Positions 1-5,892 of a stretch of 7,433 nucleotides of DNA are shown piece after piece. How positions within the stretch are numbered: position 1 is the stretch's first letter; each line of letters begins with the position of its first letter. The DNA is taken from positions 1 to 7,433 of the forward strand of contig NZ_JALEXO010000229.1 in NCBI RefSeq assembly GCF_022780145.1, read 5' to 3'. The notes beneath the pieces were generated by a model. The model was not told the origin of the DNA. It saw nothing but the letters and a program-made list of their open reading frames with translations, and did no database searches. Source of the DNA: Intestinibacter sp. Its GTDB lineage: Bacteria > Bacillota > Clostridia > Peptostreptococcales > Peptostreptococcaceae. Position numbers and translations under genes: made by a program.

Positions 1-704
1 ATAGTTGCTTGAAAAATTACGATGTAAAGACTACAGAATTTTTAAATCCCTTTGAAGTTAAAAATGCAATAGATATTTTGAACTCAGAGGGAGATTTAAA
101 ATATAAAGTAGATGGTGGATATAAAGGATCAGAAAGGCAAATAATATATATTTTTCCGTATTATATTGAAGAGGAAGAAGTAACAGGTAGTTTAAAAGCA
201 ATACAGATTGAAGGAAATTTTAAATTTAAGAGCATTTCTCATAGAGATTATTTGGGAGCTTTGCTACATTTAGGTATAAAACGAGAAAAAATTGGAGATA
301 TACTAATACATGATAACTTCTGTCAAGTAATTGTAAGTGAAGATATATGTGATTTTATAATTATTAACTTAGAGAAGGTCTCTAGAAATAAAGTAAATGT
401 CAGAGAAATAACTGTAAAAGATATTATCAAAAATGAATTTAATTTCAAGGAAATATCTTTTACAGTTTCATCTTTAAGGGTAGATTCGATTATAAGTGGC
501 GTTTACAATTTATCTAGAACAGAAAGTGTAAAGTTAATAAAAGGTGAAAAGGTAAACGTAGACTATGAAAAGATAACATCTCCATCTAAAGAAGTTAAAT
601 CCAAAAGTCTCGTATCAGTAAGAGGTCATGGGAGATTTATTGTTGAGGTTGGAGACTTAACAAAAAAAGGTAGGACAAAAATAAAAGTAAAGATTTTTTT
701 ATAG
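1..704 (+). CDS. ylmH: YlmH-family S4-domain RNA-binding protein, 5'-truncated
   Basis: The reading frame is open from the first bases of the window (codons at 3, 6, 9 and so on) and ends at TAG 702-704, so about 233 C-terminal codons are visible. Family members run near 255-260 residues, so roughly 25 N-terminal residues probably lie outside. The TTG at 9-11 has no ribosome binding site and is not the real start. Recognisable YlmH segments, counted from that TTG, are GGYxGSERQ (residues 37-43), HRDYLGALLHLGIKREKIGDI (78-98) and a C-terminal S4 domain at about 155-215. The S4 domain opens with TVSSLRVDSI and contains NLSRTESVKLI and the closing VSVRGHGRF loop. In Bacillus subtilis YlmH binds the 50S subunit and has been linked to ribosome-associated quality control, overlapping with RqcP; the gene sits in the division cluster next to divIVA. 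It lies directly before divIVA here, with the stop codon overlapping the divIVA ribosome binding site, which supports co-transcription. Identity is firm; the exact cellular role in this organism is inferred. Confidence 0.93.
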   Translation, partial: SCLKNYDVKTTEFLNPFEVKNAIDILNSEGDLKYKVDGGYKGSERQIIYIFPYYIEEEEVTGSLKAIQIEGNFKFKSISHRDYLGALLHLGIKREKIGDILIHDNFCQVIVSEDICDFIIINLEKVSRNKVNVREITVKDIIKNEFNFKEISFTVSSLRVDSIISGVYNLSRTESVKLIKGEKVNVDYEKITSPSKEVKSKSLVSVRGHGRFIVEVGDLTKKGRTKIKVKIFL

Positions 705-709
705 GAGGT
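703..709 (+). promoter_or_regulatory. divIVA ribosome binding site overlapping the ylmH stop
   Basis: The sequence AGGAGGT lies six bases before the divIVA ATG at 716. Its first two bases are the last two of the ylmH stop codon TAG (702-704). This near-consensus Shine-Dalgarno fixes the divIVA start, and its overlap with the stop suggests translational coupling of the two genes. Confidence 0.85.
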
Positions 710-715
710 TAAAAA

Positions 716-1342
716 ATGATAACTCCAATTGAGATACAAAATAAAGAATTTAGAAGATCCTTTAGAGGATATAATGAAGAGGAAGTAGACGAATTTTTAA
801 AAATAGTTACAACAGATTTTGAAACTCTTTATAAAGAAAATATGGATCTTCAAGAAAAGATAAAATTGTATCAAGAGCAAGTTAGTAGATATAAAAGCAT
901 AGAGGATACATTAAATGCGACATTAATTACAGCTCAAAGTGCAGCAGAGGATACTTGCCTAGCTGCAAATAAAAAGGCTAAGATAATAGTTGAAGAAGCT
1001 CAGCTTCAATCAAAACATATTGTTGATGAAACAAATAATCGTGTATTAGAAATGAGAAAAGAATACGACAATTTAGTAAAAGAATTTAAAGTATTTAGAA
1101 ATAGATTTAAATCACTGATAGAAGATGAAATAGAGACTATAGATGAAATTTTTTCTGATGTAGATGAAAATTGTCAAATTCCTTTTAGAGAATGTAACTA
1201 CATAAAAGAAGATATAGATGATACAGCTGAACTATTTACAGAAGAAATTGTTAAAGATGAAGAAGTTTCTGAAGTAGCATCTACTGAAGTAGATATAGAT
1301 CAAGCAGATAAAATTGATGCTGAATTATCAAAAAACGATTAA
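716..1342 (+). CDS. divIVA: DivIVA-family cell-division/polarity protein
   Basis: This is a 208-residue DivIVA homologue, a cytoplasmic coiled-coil protein that gathers at curved membrane (poles and septa) and recruits division or polarity partners. The N-terminal membrane-binding domain (about residues 1-55) reads MITPIEIQNKEF followed by SFRGYNEEEVDEFL (15-28). F16 and R17 align with the F17/R18 pair that inserts into the membrane in Bacillus subtilis DivIVA. A long charged coiled coil follows (about 30-140), including the family block ETLNxxLITAQxAAED, here with D in place of the first E (around 63-79), and KVFRNRFKSLIEDE (125-138). The last 65 or so residues are strongly acidic (many D/E, few hydrophobics) and look like a flexible tail, making the protein longer than the 164-residue B. 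subtilis version. The start is set by AGGAGGT six bases upstream. It is the last gene of the ylmH-divIVA unit, and no convincing terminator follows it. Family assignment is secure; the tail function is unknown. Confidence 0.95.
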   Translation: MITPIEIQNKEFRRSFRGYNEEEVDEFLKIVTTDFETLYKENMDLQEKIKLYQEQVSRYKSIEDTLNATLITAQSAAEDTCLAANKKAKIIVEEAQLQSKHIVDETNNRVLEMRKEYDNLVKEFKVFRNRFKSLIEDEIETIDEIFSDVDENCQIPFRECNYIKEDIDDTAELFTEEIVKDEEVSEVASTEVDIDQADKIDAELSKND

Positions 1343-1429
1343 AATTTCAATTAAATGTATAAAAAAATAAATATTAGCAATAATATAAATACAATATATA
1401 ATAATAAAATATATTGATTATGTTTTCTG

Positions 1430-1458
1430 TTGACGAATAAAGTTAATTATTGTATAAT
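1430..1458 (+). promoter_or_regulatory. Sigma-A promoter for the T-box/ileS transcript
   Basis: The -35 element TTGACG (1430-1435) and the -10 element TATAAT (1453-1458) are separated by exactly 17 bases. Transcription would start near 1463-1466, about 20 bases before the first T-box helix. A second TATAAT at 1466-1471 lacks a good -35 partner at the right distance, so the first pair is preferred. Confidence 0.85.
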
Positions 1459-1464
1459 TATCAA

Positions 1465-1721
1465 GTATAATTGAAAAAGAGAAAAGCTGTGATAGAGAGA
1501 GTAGACTTTTAAATAATTTACAGAGAGTTGGATTAGGTGAAAGCCAATATTTATGAGAAAGTTGAAGATCACTCTGGAGCTGTAAGCTGAAAGATTTTGT
1601 CTATTAAGCCGAGCCGGTTAGTGCCGTTAAACTATAGAGTGTTACATATTTATTTTAATATGTAAAATTAGGGTGGTAACGCGATTATAACTCGTCCCTT
1701 TGTATAGGGAGGAGTTTTTTT
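1465..1721 (+). promoter_or_regulatory. T-box riboswitch sensing uncharged tRNA-Ile, upstream of ileS
   Basis: All main parts of a T-box leader are visible. The Stem I base pairs AGCT (1485-1488) with AGCT (1578-1581) and AGAG (1496-1499) with CTCT (1572-1575). The specifier loop has the loop-E signature AGTA (1500-1503) opposite GAA (1564-1566), and the likely specifier codon is ATC (1568-1570), which reads isoleucine and would pair with the GAU anticodon. The distal arm TTGG/CCAA (1528-1531, 1544-1547) closes an AGGTGAAAG-type loop. The Stem IIA/B pseudoknot block GCCGAGCCGG...GTGCCGTTAA spans about 1608-1630. Stem III is a perfect 9-bp hairpin (1642-1650 with 1657-1665). The T-box AGGGTGGTAACGCG is at 1670-1683. 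Its TGGT (1674-1677) fits the ACCA end of a tRNA with discriminator A73, as tRNA-Ile has. AGGG (1670-1673) can pair with CCCT (1696-1699) to form the antiterminator. Uncharged tRNA-Ile would favour read-through into ileS. The specifier assignment is made by alignment by eye. Confidence 0.93.
1689..1721 (+). terminator. T-box-controlled intrinsic terminator
   Basis: AACTCGTCCCT (1689-1699) pairs with AGGGAGGAGTT (1706-1716) around a six-base loop, followed by a T run (1715-1721). One internal G/G mismatch (1694 against 1711) interrupts the otherwise perfect 11-bp stem. The 5' arm CCCT is also used by the antiterminator, which makes the two structures mutually exclusive as in other T-box leaders. 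Confidence 0.9.
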
Positions 1722-1884
1722 ATTTGGTAATAATTAAACAGTAGGGCAATTGTAATTATAAAAATTATATTTTTAAACTTTTCAATTAACATAATTATTA
1801 TGTTAGCTGATGATTTTATATTTTAATTGCGAAATTAAGAAAAGTGAGTAAATAATATCAAATCAAAAAAGAAAGGGTGATATT
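1722..1884 (+). other. Long AT-rich leader between the T-box terminator and ileS
   Basis: These 163 bases hold no gene and no convincing second promoter. Two hairpins are visible. A 19-base inverted repeat has TAACATAAT (1787-1795), a central T, and ATTATGTTA (1797-1805). A second stem, TTTTAATT (1821-1828) with AATTAAGA (1833-1840), has one U-G pair and is capped by a GCGA tetraloop of the GNRA class. The ribosome binding site AAAGGGTGA (1872-1880) closes the region. Whether the hairpins matter is unknown; most of their pairs are A-U and individually weak. Confidence 0.6.
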
Positions 1885-4800
1885 ATGGCTAAATTTAAGC
1901 CTCTTGTTGATTCTTCTGTCAAAGATGCTGAAGCAGAAGTGTCAAAATATTGGAAAGATATAAACATATTAGAAAAAACACTAGAAAAAGGTCAAAACGA
2001 TCCAAGTTATGTATTCTATGAAGGACCTCCAACAGCTAATGGAAACCCAGGTATACACCACGTTGTAGCTAGAACATTAAAAGACTGGGTTTGTAGATAC
2101 AAAACTATGAGCGGTTACCAAGTTCAAAGAAAAGCTGGATGGGATACTCACGGTCTACCAGTAGAACTACAAGTTGAAAAAGAATTAGGGCTTACAAACA
2201 AACAACAAATAGAAGAATATGGTATAAAAGAATTCAACCAAAAATGTAGAGAATCAGTTTTCTCTTATGAAGCAAAATGGAGAAACATGACTGAAAGAAT
2301 GGCATATGAAGTTGACTTAGACAATCCATATATAACTTTAGACAACAATTATATAGAATCAGTTTGGTGGATATTAGACAAATTCAATAAAGAAGGATAT
2401 TTATACGAAGGACATAAAATAGTTCCTTACTGCCCAAGATGTGGAACAGGACTTGCTTCACACGAAGTTGCTCAAGGTTATAAAGAAATAAAAACTAACA
2501 CAGTTATATGTAAATTCAAGAAAAAAGATGCTGAAAATGAATATTTCCTAGCATGGACAACTACTCCTTGGACTTTACCATCAAATGTTTCATTAACAGT
2601 AAATCCAGAAGTAGATTATTTAAAGGTTGCTAAAGATGGCGAAGTATACTATGTATGCAAGGATTTAGCAGATAAAGTATTAGGCGAAGGTACTTATGAA
2701 GTACTTGAAACAATGAAAGGTAAAGCTTTAGAATATATGGAATATGAACAATTAATGCCTTTCGTTGAAGTTACTGAAAAAGCATTTTATGTAACTTGTG
2801 CTGATTATGTAACTACAGAAGATGGTACTGGTATAGTTCATACTGCACCAGCATTTGGTGAAGACGACTATAACTGCGGTAGAAAATATGGTTTACCAGT
2901 TGTACAACCAGTAGATACAAGCGGTAAATTTACAGCTACTCCATGGGAAGGTCACTTCGTAATGGAAGATGGACTAGACGTTGAAATAATCAAATGGTTA
3001 GCTAATGAAGGTAAATTATTCTCTAAAGAAAAAATAGCTCATAACTATCCACACTGTTGGAGATGTGGTACTCCACTTGTATACTATGCAAATCCAAGCT
3101 GGTATATAGAAATGACTAAATTTAGAGATCAATTAGTTGCAAATAACAAAACAGTAAATTGGTATCCTAAATTCGTAGGTGAAGGTAGATTTGGAAACTG
3201 GCTAGAAAACGTAAAAGACTGGGCAGTATCTAGAACTAGATATTGGGGTACTCCACTTAACGTATGGAGATGTGAATGTGGACATACTGAATCAATAGGA
3301 TCTAGAGCAGAGCTTGCTGAAAAAGCTATAGAAGATATAGATCCAGCTACAGTAGAACTACATAGACCATATGTAGATGAAATACATTTAACTTGTCCAG
3401 AATGTGGTAAACCAATGACAAGAGTAAAAGAAGTTATAGACTGCTGGTTCGACAGTGGTGCTATGCCATTTGCTCAACATCATTACCCATTTGAAAACAA
3501 AGAAAAATTCGAAAGATTATTCCCAGCAGATTACATCTGTGAAGGTATAGACCAAACTAGAGGATGGTTCTATTCATTACTTGCAATATCAACTTTCGTA
3601 ATGGGTAAAGCACCTTACAAAAACGTACTTGTTAACGACTTAGTTCTTGACAAAAATGGTAAAAAGATGAGTAAATCAAAAGGAAACACAGTAAATCCAT
3701 TTGAATTATTCGATAAATACGGAGCAGATGCTTTAAGATGGTACTTATTATATGTATCACCACCATGGACTCCAATCAGATTTGACGAAGCTGGACTTAG
3801 AGAAATACAAAGTAAGTTCATAGGAACTATGAAAAACGTATATAACTTCTTCACATTATATGCAAATACAGATGACATAGATCCAAAAGATTTCTTCGTT
3901 GAATACAAAGATAGACCAGAGCTTGACAGATGGATATTATCTAAATTCAACAGCTTAGTAAAAGACACTGTAGAAAACCTAGAAATATTCGAAGTTAACA
4001 GAGTAATAAGAAATATACAAGCCTTCATAAACGACGATTTATCTAACTGGTATATAAGAAGATCTAGAAGACGTTTCTGGGCTACAGAATTAACAGAAGA
4101 CAAGAAAGCTGTTTACAACACTACTTATGAATTATTAACTGGATTATGCAGATTAATAGCTCCATTTGCTCCATACATGTCAGAAGAAATGTACAGAGAT
4201 TTAACAGGTGAAGTATCAGTTCACTTAGCTAGCTATCCAAAATGCGATGAAAGCTTAATCGATGCTAAGCTTGAAGAAAAAATGGAATTAACTAAGGCTT
4301 TAGTTGCTTTAGGTAGAGCTTCAAGAGAAGAAAGCAAAATAAAAGTTCGTCAACCAGTATCAAAGGTATTAGTTGATGGTAAATACGAAGATTTAATAAA
4401 AGATGTTGTAGATCTTATAAAAGAAGAATTAAACGTAAAAGAAGTAGTGTTTGCTAAGAACTTAGAAGAATATATGAACTTCAGCTTAAAACCAAACTTC
4501 AAGGTATTAGGACCAGTTTTAGGTTCTAAGATGAAGGTATTTGCTGCTGAATTAGCTAAACTTGATGCAAATGAAGTAGTTCCTAAATTAGAAGCAGGTG
4601 AAAAAGTAGCTATTGATTTAGACGGAGAAACATTTGAATTTGATAAAGATCAAGTTTTAATAAACATATTATCTAAAGAAGGTTTCGACGTTGCTATGGC
4701 AAATAATATATTCGTTATATTAGATACAAACTTAACTGAAGACCTTGTAAATGAAGGATATGCAAGAGAATTCATATCTAAGGTTCAACAAATAAGAAAA

Positions 4801-4998
4801 GCAAGCAACTTTGAAGTTTTAGATAATATAGATATAGAATTCAATGGTGATAGCGAAATAGCTAAGGCTGTTGAAATATTTGCAGATTATATCAAGACAG
4901 AAACATTAGCAGTTGAAATAAAAGCAGTTGATGCAGCTGACTTTGAAAAATACGACTTAAATGGACATGAAACAGGTATAAAAGTTACTAAAAAATAA
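1885..4998 (+). CDS. ileS: Isoleucyl-tRNA synthetase, type 2 (IleRS2), GIHH signature
   Basis: This cytoplasmic class I synthetase (1037 residues) charges tRNA-Ile with isoleucine using ATP. The Rossmann fold contains EGPPTANG (46-53) and the ATP-binding signature GIHH (56-59) where most relatives have HIGH, then GWDTHGLPVE (85-94). The inserted editing domain (about 185-400) carries TTTPWT (225-230) and GTGIVHTAPAFGEDDY (314-329), with the editing residues H319 and D328 present. Cysteine pairs C183/C186, C391/C394, C463/C465 and C504/C507 suggest zinc-ribbon elements. SRTRYWGTPL (449-458), WFDSGAMPF (521-529), DQTRGWFYS (556-564) and KMSKS (594-598) complete the catalytic core. The helical anticodon-binding domain starts near 680 and includes NDDLSNWYIRRSRRRFW (716-732). 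The C-terminal 180 or so residues match the extra domain of long, eukaryote-like bacterial IleRS2 rather than the zinc-finger tail of IleRS1. The start follows AAAGGGTGA at a normal distance. Expression is governed by the T-box upstream. The type 2 call rests on length, motifs and tail. Confidence 0.97.
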   Translation: MAKFKPLVDSSVKDAEAEVSKYWKDINILEKTLEKGQNDPSYVFYEGPPTANGNPGIHHVVARTLKDWVCRYKTMSGYQVQRKAGWDTHGLPVELQVEKELGLTNKQQIEEYGIKEFNQKCRESVFSYEAKWRNMTERMAYEVDLDNPYITLDNNYIESVWWILDKFNKEGYLYEGHKIVPYCPRCGTGLASHEVAQGYKEIKTNTVICKFKKKDAENEYFLAWTTTPWTLPSNVSLTVNPEVDYLKVAKDGEVYYVCKDLADKVLGEGTYEVLETMKGKALEYMEYEQLMPFVEVTEKAFYVTCADYVTTEDGTGIVHTAPAFGEDDYNCGRKYGLPVVQPVDTSGKFTATPWEGHFVMEDGLDVEIIKWLANEGKLFSKEKIAHNYPHCWRCGTPLVYYANPSWYIEMTKFRDQLVANNKTVNWYPKFVGEGRFGNWLENVKDWAVSRTRYWGTPLNVWRCECGHTESIGSRAELAEKAIEDIDPATVELHRPYVDEIHLTCPECGKPMTRVKEVIDCWFDSGAMPFAQHHYPFENKEKFERLFPADYICEGIDQTRGWFYSLLAISTFVMGKAPYKNVLVNDLVLDKNGKKMSKSKGNTVNPFELFDKYGADALRWYLLYVSPPWTPIRFDEAGLREIQSKFIGTMKNVYNFFTLYANTDDIDPKDFFVEYKDRPELDRWILSKFNSLVKDTVENLEIFEVNRVIRNIQAFINDDLSNWYIRRSRRRFWATELTEDKKAVYNTTYELLTGLCRLIAPFAPYMSEEMYRDLTGEVSVHLASYPKCDESLIDAKLEEKMELTKALVALGRASREESKIKVRQPVSKVLVDGKYEDLIKDVVDLIKEELNVKEVVFAKNLEEYMNFSLKPNFKVLGPVLGSKMKVFAAELAKLDANEVVPKLEAGEKVAIDLDGETFEFDKDQVLINILSKEGFDVAMANNIFVILDTNLTEDLVNEGYAREFISKVQQIRKASNFEVLDNIDIEFNGDSEIAKAVEIFADYIKTETLAVEIKAVDAADFEKYDLNGHETGIKVTKK

Positions 4999-5029
4999 TA
5001 TTTAAGAAATCAATAGTATAAAAATATAT

Positions 5030-5072
5030 AAAAGGAACTGATTTGACGATTATTTCAAATTAGTTCCTTTTT
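5030..5072 (+). terminator. Intrinsic terminator after ileS
   Basis: A 17-bp stem (5030-5046 with 5055-5071) contains a single G-U pair and an eight-base loop, and a run of five T follows (5068-5072). It lies 31 bases after the ileS stop. The complement of the 5' flank gives four T in the other direction, so it may also stop minus-strand transcripts coming from the convergent tetR-family gene. Confidence 0.9.
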
Positions 5073-5100
5073 AATATGTAAAAAAATATACTAAAGAAAG

Positions 5101-5133
5101 AAAAGCCTTCAAATTATTAATAAGAAGACTTTT
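5101..5133 (-). terminator. Intrinsic terminator of the TetR-family gene
   Basis: On the minus strand AAAAGTCTTC (5133-5124) pairs with GAAGGCTTTT (5110-5101), all Watson-Crick except one U-G pair, around a 13-base loop. A T-rich tail follows (complement of 5093-5100). The hairpin begins on the base right after the stop codon. On the plus strand the U-G pair becomes a C/A mismatch but a T run follows, so weak two-way activity is possible. Confidence 0.75.
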
Positions 5134-5688
5134 TTATTTTAGTTTGTCGATTAAGAATCTAGATATTTCTCCATAAGGAAGTTTTTCTGTTTTTAATAGA
5201 CTTTGCACAACTAATCCGTCTACAATAGAAATCATTAAAAATGATATAGGATATGAATCGTCTTTAAATCTAGTTCCATTTTTTATTTCTAATTCTAATG
5301 CCTTTCTCCATTCAATATATTTAATTTTAAATCTCTCTTTAAGAACTTCATTGCCGGTGATTGCTTCACAAATTAAATACATATGTATTCTTCCGTGATT
5401 TTCTATATCAGCGATTTTATTTAATACTACAGATATAAATTCCTCTGTAGTTGAATGGAAACCTGCATTTTGTAGACATTCAATTAAAGCATTTGTTATT
5501 ACCTTTAAATGCATCTCTGCCATATCACAAATTATATCGTCCTTACTAGAGTAGTGGTAATATAAAGTTCCTTTACTAATACCTACTTCTTTGGCTATAT
5601 CTGCAAGACTAGTGTTTTTTATACCCTTTTTAGCCATTAATTTTGTAGATGTCGCCAAAATAGTTTCTTTCATATTATTGGGTTTCAT
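5134..5688 (-). CDS. TetR/AcrR-family transcriptional repressor
   Basis: This 184-residue protein has the size and layout of TetR-family one-component regulators, which bind palindromic operators as dimers and let go on binding a small ligand. The N-terminal DNA-binding domain (about residues 7-53) shows the family pattern ATSTKLMAKKGIKNTSLADIA (12-32), and the helix-turn-helix with VGISKGTLYYHYSSKDDI at 35-52; YYHYSSKD is close to the usual YxHFxSKE. The C-terminal ligand domain (about 60-184) is helical and too divergent to name a ligand; DGLVVQSLL (157-165) is a common late helix in the family. ATG 5688 is chosen because AAAGG lies nine bases upstream (complement of 5698-5702); the second Met at codon 6 has no such site. 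It is transcribed divergently from the degV-like gene, and the only strong palindrome nearby sits in the degV promoter region. Repression of degV is therefore inferred. No copy of that site is seen at its own promoter. Confidence 0.93.
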   Translation of the reverse strand: MKPNNMKETILATSTKLMAKKGIKNTSLADIAKEVGISKGTLYYHYSSKDDIICDMAEMHLKVITNALIECLQNAGFHSTTEEFISVVLNKIADIENHGRIHMYLICEAITGNEVLKERFKIKYIEWRKALELEIKNGTRFKDDSYPISFLMISIVDGLVVQSLLKTEKLPYGEISRFLIDKLK

Positions 5689-5742
5689 AGCTTATAACCT
5701 TTCTCTTTTAATTATATATAATAAGAAAATAAATTTATTTAA

Positions 5743-5771
5743 ATTATAATAGTAGATTAAAATAAAGTCAA
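5743..5771 (-). promoter_or_regulatory. Promoter of the TetR-family gene
   Basis: Read on the minus strand, TTGACT (5771-5766) and a perfect TATAAT (5748-5743) are 17 bases apart. The start would fall near 5736, giving an untranslated leader of about 48 bases. This is closer to consensus than most promoters in such AT-rich DNA and faces away from the degV promoter. Confidence 0.85.
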
Positions 5772-5801
5772 ATTCGAGAATTAAAGAAATAGTTAAATAT
5801 A

Positions 5802-5830
5802 TTGACTTTTAATAGATAAAAGAATAAAAT
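5802..5830 (+). promoter_or_regulatory. Promoter of the degV-like gene
   Basis: TTGACT (5802-5807) and TAAAAT (5825-5830) are separated by 17 bases, placing the start near 5837. The -35 elements of this and the divergent promoter are copies in mirror arrangement (AAAGTCAA 5764-5771 and TTGACTTT 5802-5809), 30 bases apart. Confidence 0.82.
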
Positions 5831-5841
5831 AATATTAGAAA

Positions 5842-5857
5842 TCGGTCGTTTGACCGA
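5842..5857. promoter_or_regulatory. Probable TetR-type operator
   Basis: TCGGTC (5842-5847), GTTT, GACCGA (5852-5857) is a perfect 6-bp inverted repeat with a four-base centre. It is by far the most GC-rich stretch in this intergenic region. It lies about five bases downstream of the predicted degV start site and 36 bases before its ATG, where a bound dimer would block RNA polymerase. The GACCGA/TCGGTC half-sites resemble those of many TetR-family operators. Binding by the neighbouring regulator is inferred from position. Confidence 0.78.
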
Positions 5858-5892
5858 CTGAAAAAATAATTATATGTAAGTGAGGAATAAAA

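Noticed and set aside
9..11. TTG as a possible start of ylmH
   Set aside because: The frame is open upstream to the window edge, no Shine-Dalgarno precedes the TTG, and the family is longer at the N-terminus. The gene is cut by the window.
1392..1416. Inverted repeat CAATATAT/ATATATTG as a terminator for divIVA
   Set aside because: The stem is nearly all A-T, the nine-base loop is AT-only, and no T run follows directly. It is too weak to call a terminator.
1466..1471. Second TATAAT as an alternative -10 for ileS
   Set aside because: The bases 17 upstream (1443-1448) do not resemble a -35 element, whereas the TATAAT at 1453 pairs well with TTGACG.
3615..4103. A 162-codon open frame on the minus strand inside ileS
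   Set aside because: It lies wholly within the well-conserved ileS coding region, opposite KMSKS and the start of the anticodon-binding domain, has no ribosome binding site worth naming and no recognisable protein motif. It is a shadow frame.
5671..5673. Internal Met (codon 6) as the start of the TetR-family gene
   Set aside because: No ribosome binding site lies before it, while the Met at 5688 has AAAGG at a suitable distance.
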